Origin: Chitinophagaceae bacterium
Lineage (GTDB): Bacteria > Bacteroidota > Bacteroidia > Chitinophagales > Chitinophagaceae
Length of the DNA stretch: 5,686 nt
Assembly: GCA_016786965.1 (NCBI GenBank)
Contig: JAEUVL010000114.1
Location: 1-5,686, forward strand
Direction: 5' to 3'
This document shows positions 1-5,686 of the stretch, in pieces. The notes beneath the pieces were generated by a model. That model ran no database searches. It was not told the origin of the DNA and saw only the letters and a program-made list of their open reading frames with translations. Positions within the stretch are counted from its first letter, which is position 1. Each line of letters starts with the position of its first letter. The position numbers were made by a program, and so were the translations under genes.

Positions 1-144
1 CGAAAAGCGAAACTGAAGATCGTAAAGATAGCAGAAGTAACAGGCTACCGTACGGTAGGAACGAAACTGGCCGATTACAGCAAATCAACAGAAATGGAAT
101 GGGTAAAAGGAAAGACAGATAACCAGCCGGAGCTGTTTGAATAG
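1..144 (+). CDS. DNA topoisomerase IV / gyrase subunit A-type protein, C-terminal end (partial)
   Basis: Frame 1 is open from the window edge to a TAG at 142-144, giving the last 47 residues of a protein whose start lies to the left. The visible tail has a basic strand-forming stretch (KLKIVKIAEVTGYRTVGTKL), then a short DY-KSTEMEW segment and an acidic, phenylalanine-containing end (PELFE). From memory this resembles the extreme C-terminus of Bacteroidota ParC/GyrA-type subunits, where a 'G-x-x-x-x-G-x-K-L' element closes the last beta-pinwheel blade. Such proteins cut and pass double-stranded DNA with a ParE/GyrB partner to decatenate or relax chromosomes. No catalytic tyrosine or winged-helix region lies in the window, so the assignment rests on tail similarity only. 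The MgtC-type gene starts 8 bp downstream on the same strand, so the two are probably co-transcribed. That this is coding is well supported; the exact name is tentative. Confidence 0.6.
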   Translation, partial: RKAKLKIVKIAEVTGYRTVGTKLADYSKSTEMEWVKGKTDNQPELFE

Positions 145-152
145 TAAGATAT

Positions 153-794
153 ATGATCGACCATTGGGAAATATTGGATGTATATAAAGCACTGCTGGCG
201 GTAGGCGCAGGTATCATACTCGGCCTGGAGCGGGAAATGAAGGATAAAGTAGCTGGTCTGAAAACGATCACCATCATTTGCCTGGGCGCTACCTTGTTTG
301 GTATTCTTTCCTATAAGATCGGTGGTAATAACCCGACTACCATAGCTGCTTATGTGGTAAGCGGGGTAGGCTTTATCGGTGCTGGAGCTATTTTTAAAGA
401 TGGGTTCTCCATCTCCGGGTTAACAACAGCAGGTATCATCTGGCTGGCCGCTGCCGTGGGACTGGCCATCGGGTTTGGTGAGTTTTTTCTTGCCGCTACT
501 TTCATGGCAGGGTCACTGATCATTATCTTCATTACCCCATTCATCAATAAATTGTTTAACACCAAGAAACTGACCCGCCAGTTAACATTAGTGATAGATA
601 AAGCAGATGCAGCGCAAAAGGATAGCATTCTTGACGGGCTGCGGAGTCTTGGGGTAATGGCGGAAGAACGAAAGATCACCCTGAAAGATAATGCACTGGA
701 AATAGCAGCCGAACTGATGCTGGGAGAAGAAAAACTAAAAGAAGTACAACAATACCTGCTTGATAATAAATGGATCAGGGGCTTCTCTTTCTGA
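153..794 (+). CDS. MgtC/SapB family inner-membrane protein
   Basis: A complete 213-residue protein with the MgtC/SapB layout. Residues 1-135 are hydrophobic, with about five membrane segments (roughly 10-25, 37-54, 64-82, 92-107, 110-130). Family motifs are visible: GLERE at 24-28, GLKT at 35-38, the glycine-rich GVGFIGAGAIF at 71-81, and GLTTAGIIWLAAAVG at 89-103. The soluble tail (about 140-213) alternates strand and helix like the ACT-like C-terminal domain known in longer MgtC proteins. The length is typical of the family. The start at 153 is favoured because the next in-frame ATG (residue 29) would remove the GLERE motif; no clear ribosome binding site precedes it. MgtC proteins are linked to growth in low magnesium and, in pathogens, to survival in macrophages and modulation of the F-type ATPase. 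Many environmental bacteria carry homologues of unknown role, so a magnesium or virulence function is not shown here. It follows the topoisomerase-like gene by 8 bp and converges with the - strand gene ending at 801. Confidence 0.9.
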   Translation: MIDHWEILDVYKALLAVGAGIILGLEREMKDKVAGLKTITIICLGATLFGILSYKIGGNNPTTIAAYVVSGVGFIGAGAIFKDGFSISGLTTAGIIWLAAAVGLAIGFGEFFLAATFMAGSLIIIFITPFINKLFNTKKLTRQLTLVIDKADAAQKDSILDGLRSLGVMAEERKITLKDNALEIAAELMLGEEKLKEVQQYLLDNKWIRGFSF

Positions 795-800
795 GCTAGA

Positions 801-1730
801 TCAGTTGCCGGGCTTTTTTCTTTTTATCCTGATCGTGGCATTCTTCTCCAAACTGCTGGAAAGCCGCAATTCAAATTTATTTTTTCCGTCGTTGATCATC
901 ACCAGCGCCGTATTCGGTGGTATAAGGCCCAGGTTCTCGGCAAACATCGATAACTCATTGTAGGCTTTGGATGTATCAAGTGTTACATTCATCCGGAGCG
1001 ACTTATGGGTGAGCTTTTGGTTGAAGACGATCAGGTTTTTGTTATAGAACAATGAAATGATATCGCCGTCTATTTCCCCGTTGTCATACACACTTACCTG
1101 CAGTGAATCAGATTCCACTTCGATCTCATTCACGATCACATTCTCCCGTTCAGTGTATTGTTTTTCTATCACATAATTCACCACTTTACGTTGTACCACG
1201 TTTGCTGATACCAGCGTATCAGTAGCGGAAGGTGTCCATACCTGGTAGTTTTCCTTGTATTCGCTAATGGCTTTCAGCACGGAGTCTTTTTTGCTTATAT
1301 CCGCATTAAGGGTGAGATTGAAGTTGATATTCGGACAGGTGTATTTATGTTCGGGCAGGGCGATAAAGGCGCCGGCAAGCACCGAGCCGGTCTGGGATAC
1401 ACGCAGGGTGGCCTGAAGGTTCATGATGCAGTCCACTTCGAAATTGGTAAAGGAGCCATAATAAGTAACCGGCACTTCATACAGACTGAGCTGGCGGCTG
1501 TTGGCGCTGTAGTTGCCCTGTACCTGTATGCTGCGGTAGGTATTTTTAAAATAGTAGTTGAGGATGCCTTTTACATAATTCTTTTCGGGTTGCAGTACCA
1601 TTTCCACGAGGTAATTGCTGGCAGAACTGTTTGTCTTTACGTTCGCAGTGCCATACCAGTACCCGAATACGGATTGGGCTTGTGCCTGCAGGGAAAAAAC
1701 TAATAATAACAGGAAGGTTATTCTTTTCAT
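801..1730 (-). CDS. Secreted or periplasmic protein of unknown function
   Basis: A 309-residue protein that I cannot assign to a named family. It begins with a clear signal peptide: basic MKR, a leucine-rich core (residues 5-13) and a likely cleavage after AQA near residue 19. The signal directly follows the ATG, which supports this start. The mature N-terminal half (about 20-140) is rich in beta strands and aromatic residues (for example FGYWYGTANV) and holds two cysteines, C101 and C132, that could form a disulfide. A polar linker (about 145-205) leads to a C-terminal beta-rich domain (about 207-304) with a VYDNGEIDGDIISLFYN segment at 214-230 and an ENLGLIPPNTALVMIND segment at 265-281. 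That domain resembles one I recall in many secreted Bacteroidota proteins, without known function. No lipobox or catalytic motif is seen. It lies 54 bp downstream of smpB on the same strand and may be the last gene of that unit. The lack of an obvious promoter in the 54 bp leaves its transcription unsettled. Confidence 0.8.
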   Translation of the reverse strand: MKRITFLLLLVFSLQAQAQSVFGYWYGTANVKTNSSASNYLVEMVLQPEKNYVKGILNYYFKNTYRSIQVQGNYSANSRQLSLYEVPVTYYGSFTNFEVDCIMNLQATLRVSQTGSVLAGAFIALPEHKYTCPNINFNLTLNADISKKDSVLKAISEYKENYQVWTPSATDTLVSANVVQRKVVNYVIEKQYTERENVIVNEIEVESDSLQVSVYDNGEIDGDIISLFYNKNLIVFNQKLTHKSLRMNVTLDTSKAYNELSMFAENLGLIPPNTALVMINDGKNKFELRLSSSLEKNATIRIKRKKPGN

Positions 1731-1784
1731 GAAATGGTAATATCGGCAAAAATCGGTCCCTTTCAGAACGAAGTTTTACACAGA

Positions 1785-2234
1785 TTATTTAACAAAGCGC
1801 TTCATTTCTCTTTCCACATCTTTTTGCTTGATGCTCTCCCGTTTATCGTGGAGCTTCTTACCCTTGGCCAAGCCTATTTCTATTTTAGCCAGTCCTTTCG
1901 AATTAAGAAAAATACGCAAGGGTACCAGGGTATAGCCTTTCTCTTTCAGTTTGGCGGCTATCTTGGTGATCTCTTTTTTGTGGAGCAATAGTTTTCTGTC
2001 CCGCACCGGGTCATGATTGTTGGTGGTGCCATGGGTGTATTGGGCTATGTTCAGCGATTTAAGCCATATCTCTCCATCGGTGATGAGGCAGTAGCTGTCA
2101 TTGAAACTCACTTTGCCGGCCTTGATGGATTTGATCTCCGTTCCCAGCAATACCATGCCCGCATCATATTTTGCATCGATGAAGTATTCGTGAAAGACAG
2201 AACGGTTCTTTATTTCAGGGTTATTATTACTCAT
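1785..2234 (-). CDS. smpB: SsrA-binding protein SmpB
   Basis: SmpB binds tmRNA (SsrA) and delivers it to ribosomes stalled without a stop codon, so that the nascent peptide is tagged for degradation and the ribosome is freed. The 149-residue product has the usual length and hallmarks: GTEIKSIKAGKVSF at 31-44, RDRKLLLHK at 78-86, GYTLVPLRIF at 100-109, and LAKGKKLHDKRE at 122-133. The basic C-terminal tail (about 134-149) is the part that enters the empty mRNA channel as a helix in known structures. The start is fixed by position: the ATG overlaps the stop of the upstream 499-residue gene by 8 bp (ATGAGTAA), which suggests translational coupling, and there is no Shine-Dalgarno sequence. The partner RNA gene ssrA is not in this window. 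The assignment is secure. Confidence 0.97.
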   Translation of the reverse strand: MSNNNPEIKNRSVFHEYFIDAKYDAGMVLLGTEIKSIKAGKVSFNDSYCLITDGEIWLKSLNIAQYTHGTTNNHDPVRDRKLLLHKKEITKIAAKLKEKGYTLVPLRIFLNSKGLAKIEIGLAKGKKLHDKRESIKQKDVEREMKRFVK

Positions 2235-3726
2235 CCAGTGTATAAAGCTCGAATTTACCTGTATCTGCGTTAAATACAGCCATAATGTTTTTGCTATCGG
2301 TAGTGATGAAAAAACTGCTTTTTGATTTCAGGTCCTTTCGTTCAAAATTTTCAAGCAGTTTATCCAGCATGGTGGTGGTGGATGCGGAAGGAGATATATC
2401 AAAACTGCCCCGTGAGAAGGTGGTATGAAAATAGACCATCTTCTTCTGAAAGGTTTGTAAATAAGGTATAATCTGTATATTCCCAATGGTGAGGTTAAGC
2501 GCAGCGCCGATAAAGGCGGTGCCAATTGCCACCATGCTGCCGGCCAGCCCCTTTATGTCTTTCACGCTGCCGTTAGTAATAGTAATACTGTCTATAGTTT
2601 CCCCCGAAAGGCAGATGAATCCATCGCCGGAAGATAATTTTCGCAGGTATGCTTTTTCATTATTCAATTTCTTTTCATCACCGCCGGCCAGCCATGTCCC
2701 TTTCTGATTCAGGTCGGAGTTGACCAGTTTCATAAATGATTCATCTGCTGTAGCGGTATATTCTTTTACCAGTTTGTTTGTTGCCAGGTCGTAAAATAGG
2801 TACTGGAAGAAATAGTAAGATGAATTTCTGATAATGAGGTGATTCTTCCAGATGAGTGCATAAGGTGTTCTGTAGTTATCTGCTTTTGCGTGGAAGTTTT
2901 TAAACAGATCATTTATAAAGAAATTCGACGTAGTAACAGCACCGCTTTTAATATCCAGCGTAAGTACATGGATGCCGGTGCCAAGATAAGTTTGCAATAA
3001 CAGCCATATTTTATCATCATCGTAGTAGAGATAATTGGTGCCGGGATAAGCAAGGACGGTATTGCTATTGGCTTTCGTAACTACCAAATCCTGTAAGGCT
3101 GGTCTGTATTTAACCTTTACATCCTTTGAATACTTTTTTATCTCTTCAGGCGTCATTGGTGATTCGGGCAAACTGAATACAGTGGTGTCAATTAGACCTT
3201 CTCCTCTCCAGTTGTACAAAAACAACTTATCCCGTTTATTTGAAAACGTAATGATGCGCAAGCCATCTTTATGTGGTATCACAGCGAGCCTTCTCTCATC
3301 TGGTTCATGATCACCACGGCCCAATTTGAAAACAATGCTATCTTTCTTTGCCACAAAATCGGGTGCTACCACCCAAACTCTTTTCTTGTCAATATATACT
3401 TCATATACGGAGTTTCCCAGTTGCAAATCGGCAGAAAATACGGGTGTGCCAATGAAATCAAGATTTATTGTATAGTCGATTGTCGGGCTTTCATAAGAAC
3501 CGGTGAGTTCAAAATCAGCATTGTACTGGTGCCGTACTATTTTATCAGCCAGCTGCTGATTGACCCTGTAGCCCTTTTGTTTGTATACATAATAACCTGC
3601 ACAATGGTTTGCTTTGGCCAGCTCTTTTACAGCTTCCAGTTCTCCTGTTTTGTTTTGTGAATAACTGGCAACGGAAGTGAAAAGAAAAGAAAAGGTCAGT
3701 ACAAGTATCGGGGTTGATCTCCGCAT
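2227..3726 (-). CDS. Secreted protein of unknown function, beta-rich, possibly propeller-like
   Basis: A 499-residue protein that I do not recognise. The N-terminus is a signal peptide: MRRS, a hydrophobic core at about 6-18, and probable cleavage near 23-24 (SYSQ-NK). The mature chain is beta-rich, with recurring patterns of a short hydrophobic strand followed by an aspartate-rich turn and another strand (about 107-120, 155-185, 236-260, 292-322). These could be blades of a propeller fold, but that is inference from pattern only. A glycine/alanine-rich hydrophobic stretch at about 393-414 (GLAGSMVAIGTAFIGAALNL) is unusual for a soluble exported protein and may be a membrane helix or a buried strand pair. 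The end (about 480-496, IMAVFNADTGKFELYTL) again looks like a blade. Cysteines are few (C42, C372). It starts 7 bp after the accD stop and overlaps smpB by 8 bp, so it is transcribed with both. No enzymatic motif or lipobox is visible. Confidence 0.8.
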   Translation of the reverse strand: MRRSTPILVLTFSFLFTSVASYSQNKTGELEAVKELAKANHCAGYYVYKQKGYRVNQQLADKIVRHQYNADFELTGSYESPTIDYTINLDFIGTPVFSADLQLGNSVYEVYIDKKRVWVVAPDFVAKKDSIVFKLGRGDHEPDERRLAVIPHKDGLRIITFSNKRDKLFLYNWRGEGLIDTTVFSLPESPMTPEEIKKYSKDVKVKYRPALQDLVVTKANSNTVLAYPGTNYLYYDDDKIWLLLQTYLGTGIHVLTLDIKSGAVTTSNFFINDLFKNFHAKADNYRTPYALIWKNHLIIRNSSYYFFQYLFYDLATNKLVKEYTATADESFMKLVNSDLNQKGTWLAGGDEKKLNNEKAYLRKLSSGDGFICLSGETIDSITITNGSVKDIKGLAGSMVAIGTAFIGAALNLTIGNIQIIPYLQTFQKKMVYFHTTFSRGSFDISPSASTTTMLDKLLENFERKDLKSKSSFFITTDSKNIMAVFNADTGKFELYTLDE

Positions 3727-3733
3727 TGGCCGG

Positions 3734-4654
3734 TTAATTTTTAAATAAACTCAGCACCGTAGCCAGTTTATTCTTCAGTTCTTTTCTTGGCACAATAAAA
3801 TCGAGAAAGCCATGGTCCAGCAGGAACTCACTGCGCTGAAAACCTTCCGGAAGGTCCTTCTTAATGGTCTCTTTAATAACCCGCGGGCCTGCAAAGCCGA
3901 TGAGTGCATCAGGCTCGGCAATGTTCAGGTCGCCCAGCATACCAAAAGAGGCGGAGATGCCCCCAAATGTCGGGTCCGTTAATAATGATATATAAGGGAG
4001 TTTGGCATCACTCAGTTGCGAGAGCTTACCGCTGGTCTTTGCCAGCTGCATCAGCGAGAAAGCACTTTCCATCATCCGGGCGCCGCCGCTCTTGCTGATG
4101 ACCAGGTAAGCCATTTGATGCTCGATGGCATAATCCACCGCCCGGGCAAATTTTTCGCCCATCACACTGCCCAGTGAACCACCGATGAATTCAAAATCCA
4201 TACAGGCAACAACGAGACCATTTCCACCCACCTTTCCTGCGGCTACCCGCATGGAATCTTTCAGGTCACTTTTGCTCCATATTTCTTCCAGTCTTTTTTT
4301 ATATGGTTTCAGATCAGTGAAGCCGAGGTAATCTTTGCTGCGGATATTATCAAACAGCTCGGTGAATTCATTATTATCGAACAGTATCTCAAAATATTCG
4401 CTGCTGTTGATGCGATGATGGAAGTTGCACTTGGGGCATACAAACAGGTTTTCCCTCAATTCTGTAACGGTGCCAATAAAATTGCAGTCAGGGCATTTTA
4501 CCCACAATCCTTCCGGTGTTTCTTTTTTCTCTGAGGTCTTGGTATTTATACCTTTCTTGATGCGTTTGAACCAACTGGCCTTAGTTTCTTCTGTTTTACC
4601 TTCTTCTCCAGCCAGGTTGGCATCAAAGTCTTCAATTTGTTTCGCCATAACCAT
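3734..4654 (-). CDS. accD: Acetyl-CoA carboxylase carboxyltransferase subunit beta
   Basis: AccD pairs with AccA to move the carboxyl group from carboxybiotin on AccB to acetyl-CoA, making malonyl-CoA for fatty-acid synthesis in the cytoplasm. The 306-residue product has the C4 zinc ribbon C54-x2-C57-x15-C73-x2-C76, with the same spacing as the E. coli enzyme, then a crotonase-type carboxyltransferase domain (about 100-304). Conserved pieces are GGSLGSVMGEK (158-168), SKSGGARMMES (187-197), TDPTFGGISASFGMLGD (226-242), AGPRVI (255-260) and EGFQRSEFLLDHGFLD (270-285). It carries about 25 extra residues, mostly acidic, before the SWFKR segment where I recall many Bacteroidota AccD proteins beginning. 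No ATG, GTG or TTG codon lies between residue 3 and that point, so the extension is probably real. M1 (4652-4654) and M3 (4646-4648) are both possible starts; neither has a Shine-Dalgarno sequence. A Bacteroidota-type promoter sits just upstream, and the 499-residue gene follows after 7 bp. accA is not in the window. Confidence 0.97.
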   Translation of the reverse strand: MVMAKQIEDFDANLAGEEGKTEETKASWFKRIKKGINTKTSEKKETPEGLWVKCPDCNFIGTVTELRENLFVCPKCNFHHRINSSEYFEILFDNNEFTELFDNIRSKDYLGFTDLKPYKKRLEEIWSKSDLKDSMRVAAGKVGGNGLVVACMDFEFIGGSLGSVMGEKFARAVDYAIEHQMAYLVISKSGGARMMESAFSLMQLAKTSGKLSQLSDAKLPYISLLTDPTFGGISASFGMLGDLNIAEPDALIGFAGPRVIKETIKKDLPEGFQRSEFLLDHGFLDFIVPRKELKNKLATVLSLFKN

Positions 4655-4666
4655 TTATTGAGGTTA

Positions 4667-4695
4667 CAAATATAGGGAAGATGGGGAATAGTCAA
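4667..4695 (-). promoter_or_regulatory. Bacteroidota-type promoter for accD (TTG-N18-TAnnTTTG)
   Basis: On the - strand a perfect -7 element TATATTTG (4674 to 4667, matching TAnnTTTG) is preceded by TTG (4695 to 4693) with an 18-bp spacer, within the 17-23 bp reported for the Bacteroidota primary sigma factor. The expected transcription start a few bases downstream, about 4660-4664, would leave a 5' leader of only about 5-16 nt before the two candidate accD ATG codons. The TTG lies inside a unit of the 7-nt periodic repeat. This probably drives accD, the 499-residue gene and smpB. The match is by eye; no start site is measured. Confidence 0.6.
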
Positions 4696-4799
4696 TGGGC
4701 AATAGCGAATACAGAAGAGTTAGTCAGAGCTTTAATGGCCTTATTCGGTAAGGCCTTTTTGCTTGTATTTTCTCATTCACCATTGACTACTCATTATTT
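4686..4799. repeat. Inverted pair of degenerate heptad repeats filling the peptidase-accD intergenic region
   Basis: The left block (4686-4713) reads as four consecutive 7-nt units of the form [G/C]AATRGN, for example CAATGGG at 4693-4699 and CAATAGC at 4700-4706. The right block (4772-4799) shows the same kind of unit on the opposite strand, also in 7-nt steps, for example GAATGAG and CAATGGT read on the - strand. The core match is a perfect 9-bp inverted repeat, AGTCAATGG at 4690-4698 against CCATTGACT at 4780-4788. Between the blocks is a terminator-like hairpin. The right block runs into the peptidase stop codon. The arrangement resembles short non-coding intergenic repeat elements (REP- or MITE-like) that I recall from Bacteroidota genomes. 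Whether it is dispersed in this genome cannot be seen from one copy. Confidence 0.5.
4737..4760 (+). terminator. Hairpin with T-tract, intrinsic terminator-like, oriented on the + strand
   Basis: A perfect 7-bp stem GGCCTTA (4737-4743) and TAAGGCC (4749-4755) closes a 5-nt loop (TTCGG) and is followed at once by TTTTT (4756-4760). In this orientation it has the form of a factor-independent terminator. Both flanking genes run on the - strand; read that way, the same stem is followed by ATTAAAGC, which is a poor U-tract. It may therefore stop antisense transcription entering the peptidase gene, act weakly in both directions, or be part of the surrounding repeat element. Confidence 0.5.
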
Positions 4800-5686
4800 A
4801 CTTTTTCAAAACCGTCTCAAATAATTTATATATCCGCTTGTACTCATCTGTCCAACTGCTGGGCTCTGTGAAACCATGATCTTCCATGGGGTAGCTGGCG
4901 AGTTCCCAATTATCTTTTCCCAATTCTATCAGGCGCTGTGCCAGCTTTACTGCATCCTGGTAATGAACGTTCACATCCACCATACCATGACAGATCAGCA
5001 AATTTCCTTTTAAGCCTTCGGCGAAATAATAGGGGGAGCTTTTGCGATAAGCGATGCTGTCGGTATAGGGCTCATTTAAAATATTGGAAGTATAGCCATG
5101 ATTATAATTGGCCCAATCTGTTACGGGCCGCAACGCCGCACCTGCTGCAAATACATCCGGCTCAGTAAACATGCCCATTAAGGAAATAAAACCTCCGTAC
5201 GAGCCGCCATATAAGCCAATGTTCTTTTCATTTACTCCATAGTTCTTCACGAGATATTTTGCTGCATCCACATGGTCACTCAGATCTTTACCACCCATAT
5301 GGCGATAGATGCCTGTTCGCCAGTCACGGCCATACCCGGCGCTGCCGCGGTAATCAATGTCCATTACATAGTAACCATTATCTGCCAGCATATTATTGAA
5401 CATGTATTCCCTGAAATAACTGCTCCACCATTTATGTGCATTTTGTAAATAACCGGCACCATGCACAAAGAGCACAGCTGGTTTGTTGGGATGAGGGTTG
5501 GCCGGTTTGTATAGCCGTGCATACACCGCCGCGCCATCACTTGCTGTAAAGGTGATCACTTCGGGATCTTTCCAGGCATAAGACCTGAACTCATCACTTT
5601 GTGCTTTATTGGTTATTTGAACGGGTACTGCTGCTTTTACTGTTTTACCGGGCAATACATTATCCTGCACATACAGTTCCCAGGGT
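4798..5686 (-). CDS. S9 family peptidase (prolyl oligopeptidase / DPP-IV-like), C-terminal catalytic domain, partial
   Basis: The reading frame is open from the right window edge to the TAA at 4798-4800. The codons upstream of the ATG at 5668-5670 continue without a stop (residues PWELY), so that ATG is internal and the N-terminal part, normally a beta-propeller, lies outside the window. Numbering from that methionine, the alpha/beta-hydrolase domain (about 38-290) has the nucleophile elbow GGSYGG with Ser157 (codon 5200-5202), Asp232 in HGMVDVNV (codon 4975-4977) and His265 in EDHGF (codon 4876-4878), a full Ser-Asp-His triad. The LFVHGAGY segment (67-74) supplies the oxyanion-hole region, and DYRGSAGYGRDW (106-117) is typical of S9 enzymes. 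Family members cleave peptides, often after proline or as dipeptidyl or acyl peptidases, commonly in the periplasm of Bacteroidota. The exact specificity and any signal peptide cannot be read here. A 143-bp repeat-containing gap separates it from accD, which has its own promoter. Confidence 0.92.
   Translation of the reverse strand, partial: PWELYVQDNVLPGKTVKAAVPVQITNKAQSDEFRSYAWKDPEVITFTASDGAAVYARLYKPANPHPNKPAVLFVHGAGYLQNAHKWWSSYFREYMFNNMLADNGYYVMDIDYRGSAGYGRDWRTGIYRHMGGKDLSDHVDAAKYLVKNYGVNEKNIGLYGGSYGGFISLMGMFTEPDVFAAGAALRPVTDWANYNHGYTSNILNEPYTDSIAYRKSSPYYFAEGLKGNLLICHGMVDVNVHYQDAVKLAQRLIELGKDNWELASYPMEDHGFTEPSSWTDEYKRIYKLFETVLKK

Noticed and set aside
773..834. Repeated GATCAG/CTGATC motifs and a T-run at the mgtC convergent junction, as a shared terminator
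   Set aside because: The arms are 6-7 bp with spacers of 24 to about 48 nt, and the T-run at 814-819 lies inside the loop instead of after a stem. I could not draw a compact hairpin on either strand.
1347..1703. 118-codon open frame on the + strand, antisense to the 309-residue gene
   Set aside because: It is fully contained in a supported - strand gene, and its peptide looks like a frame shadow with no family motif or start signal.
1731..1784. Possible promoter between smpB and the 309-residue gene (GATTTTTG on the - strand) and an ATCGG direct repeat at 1742-1756
   Set aside because: The element misses the first base of TAnnTTTG and has no TTG at an acceptable distance upstream. The direct repeat is only 5 bp and could be chance.
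3271..3660. 129-codon open frame on the + strand, antisense to the 499-residue gene
   Set aside because: It lies wholly inside a gene with a clear signal peptide and operon context. Its translation has no recognisable domain and no upstream signals, so it is a shadow frame.
4655..4797. A small gene, tRNA or riboswitch in the intergenic region
   Set aside because: No tRNA-like cloverleaf or credible small frame was seen. The region is accounted for by the repeat blocks, one hairpin and the accD promoter.
5668..5670. ATG at the right end as the true start of the S9 peptidase
   Set aside because: The frame stays open to the window edge with plausible protein sequence, and a 290-residue catalytic domain without a propeller would be short for this type. 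The gene is cut by the window, not started here.

Overview
The window looks like ordinary chromosomal DNA from a Bacteroidota bacterium, most likely a member of Chitinophagaceae or a close relative. Three things suggest this. None of the five visible start codons has a convincing Shine-Dalgarno sequence. The region upstream of accD carries a TTG / TAnnTTTG promoter of the Bacteroidota type. The predicted proteins (two secreted proteins of unknown function, an S9 peptidase, an AccD with a C4 zinc ribbon) match that phylum in style. The phylum is well supported; the family is inference from recalled protein similarity.

Layout. The left end (1-794) is read on the + strand: the last 47 codons of a probable DNA topoisomerase IV / gyrase A-type subunit, then 8 bp later a complete MgtC/SapB-family membrane protein. 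The rest (801-5686) is read on the - strand and converges on mgtC with a 6-bp gap. In its own transcription order it holds: the C-terminal catalytic part of an S9 (prolyl oligopeptidase-like) peptidase cut by the right window edge; a 143-bp intergenic region; accD; a 499-residue secreted protein of unknown function; smpB; and a 309-residue secreted protein of unknown function.

accD, the 499-residue gene and smpB are packed with a 7-bp gap and an 8-bp overlap, so they very probably form one transcription unit started by the promoter just upstream of accD. The 309-residue gene follows after 54 bp and may belong to the same unit. The unit mixes fatty-acid synthesis (malonyl-CoA formation), ribosome rescue (SmpB/tmRNA) and envelope proteins; there is no evident single pathway, so this looks like housekeeping clustering.

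The only non-coding stretch of note is 4655-4797. It contains a degenerate 7-nt periodic repeat in two inverted blocks, a perfect 7-bp hairpin with a T-tract pointing along the + strand (against both flanking genes), and the accD promoter, whose -33 TTG falls inside one of the repeat units. I saw no tRNA, rRNA, CRISPR array, transposase, phage gene or defence system, and nothing that supports a new biological system. The best leads are the small intergenic repeat, the extended AccD N-terminus, and the two unassigned secreted proteins.
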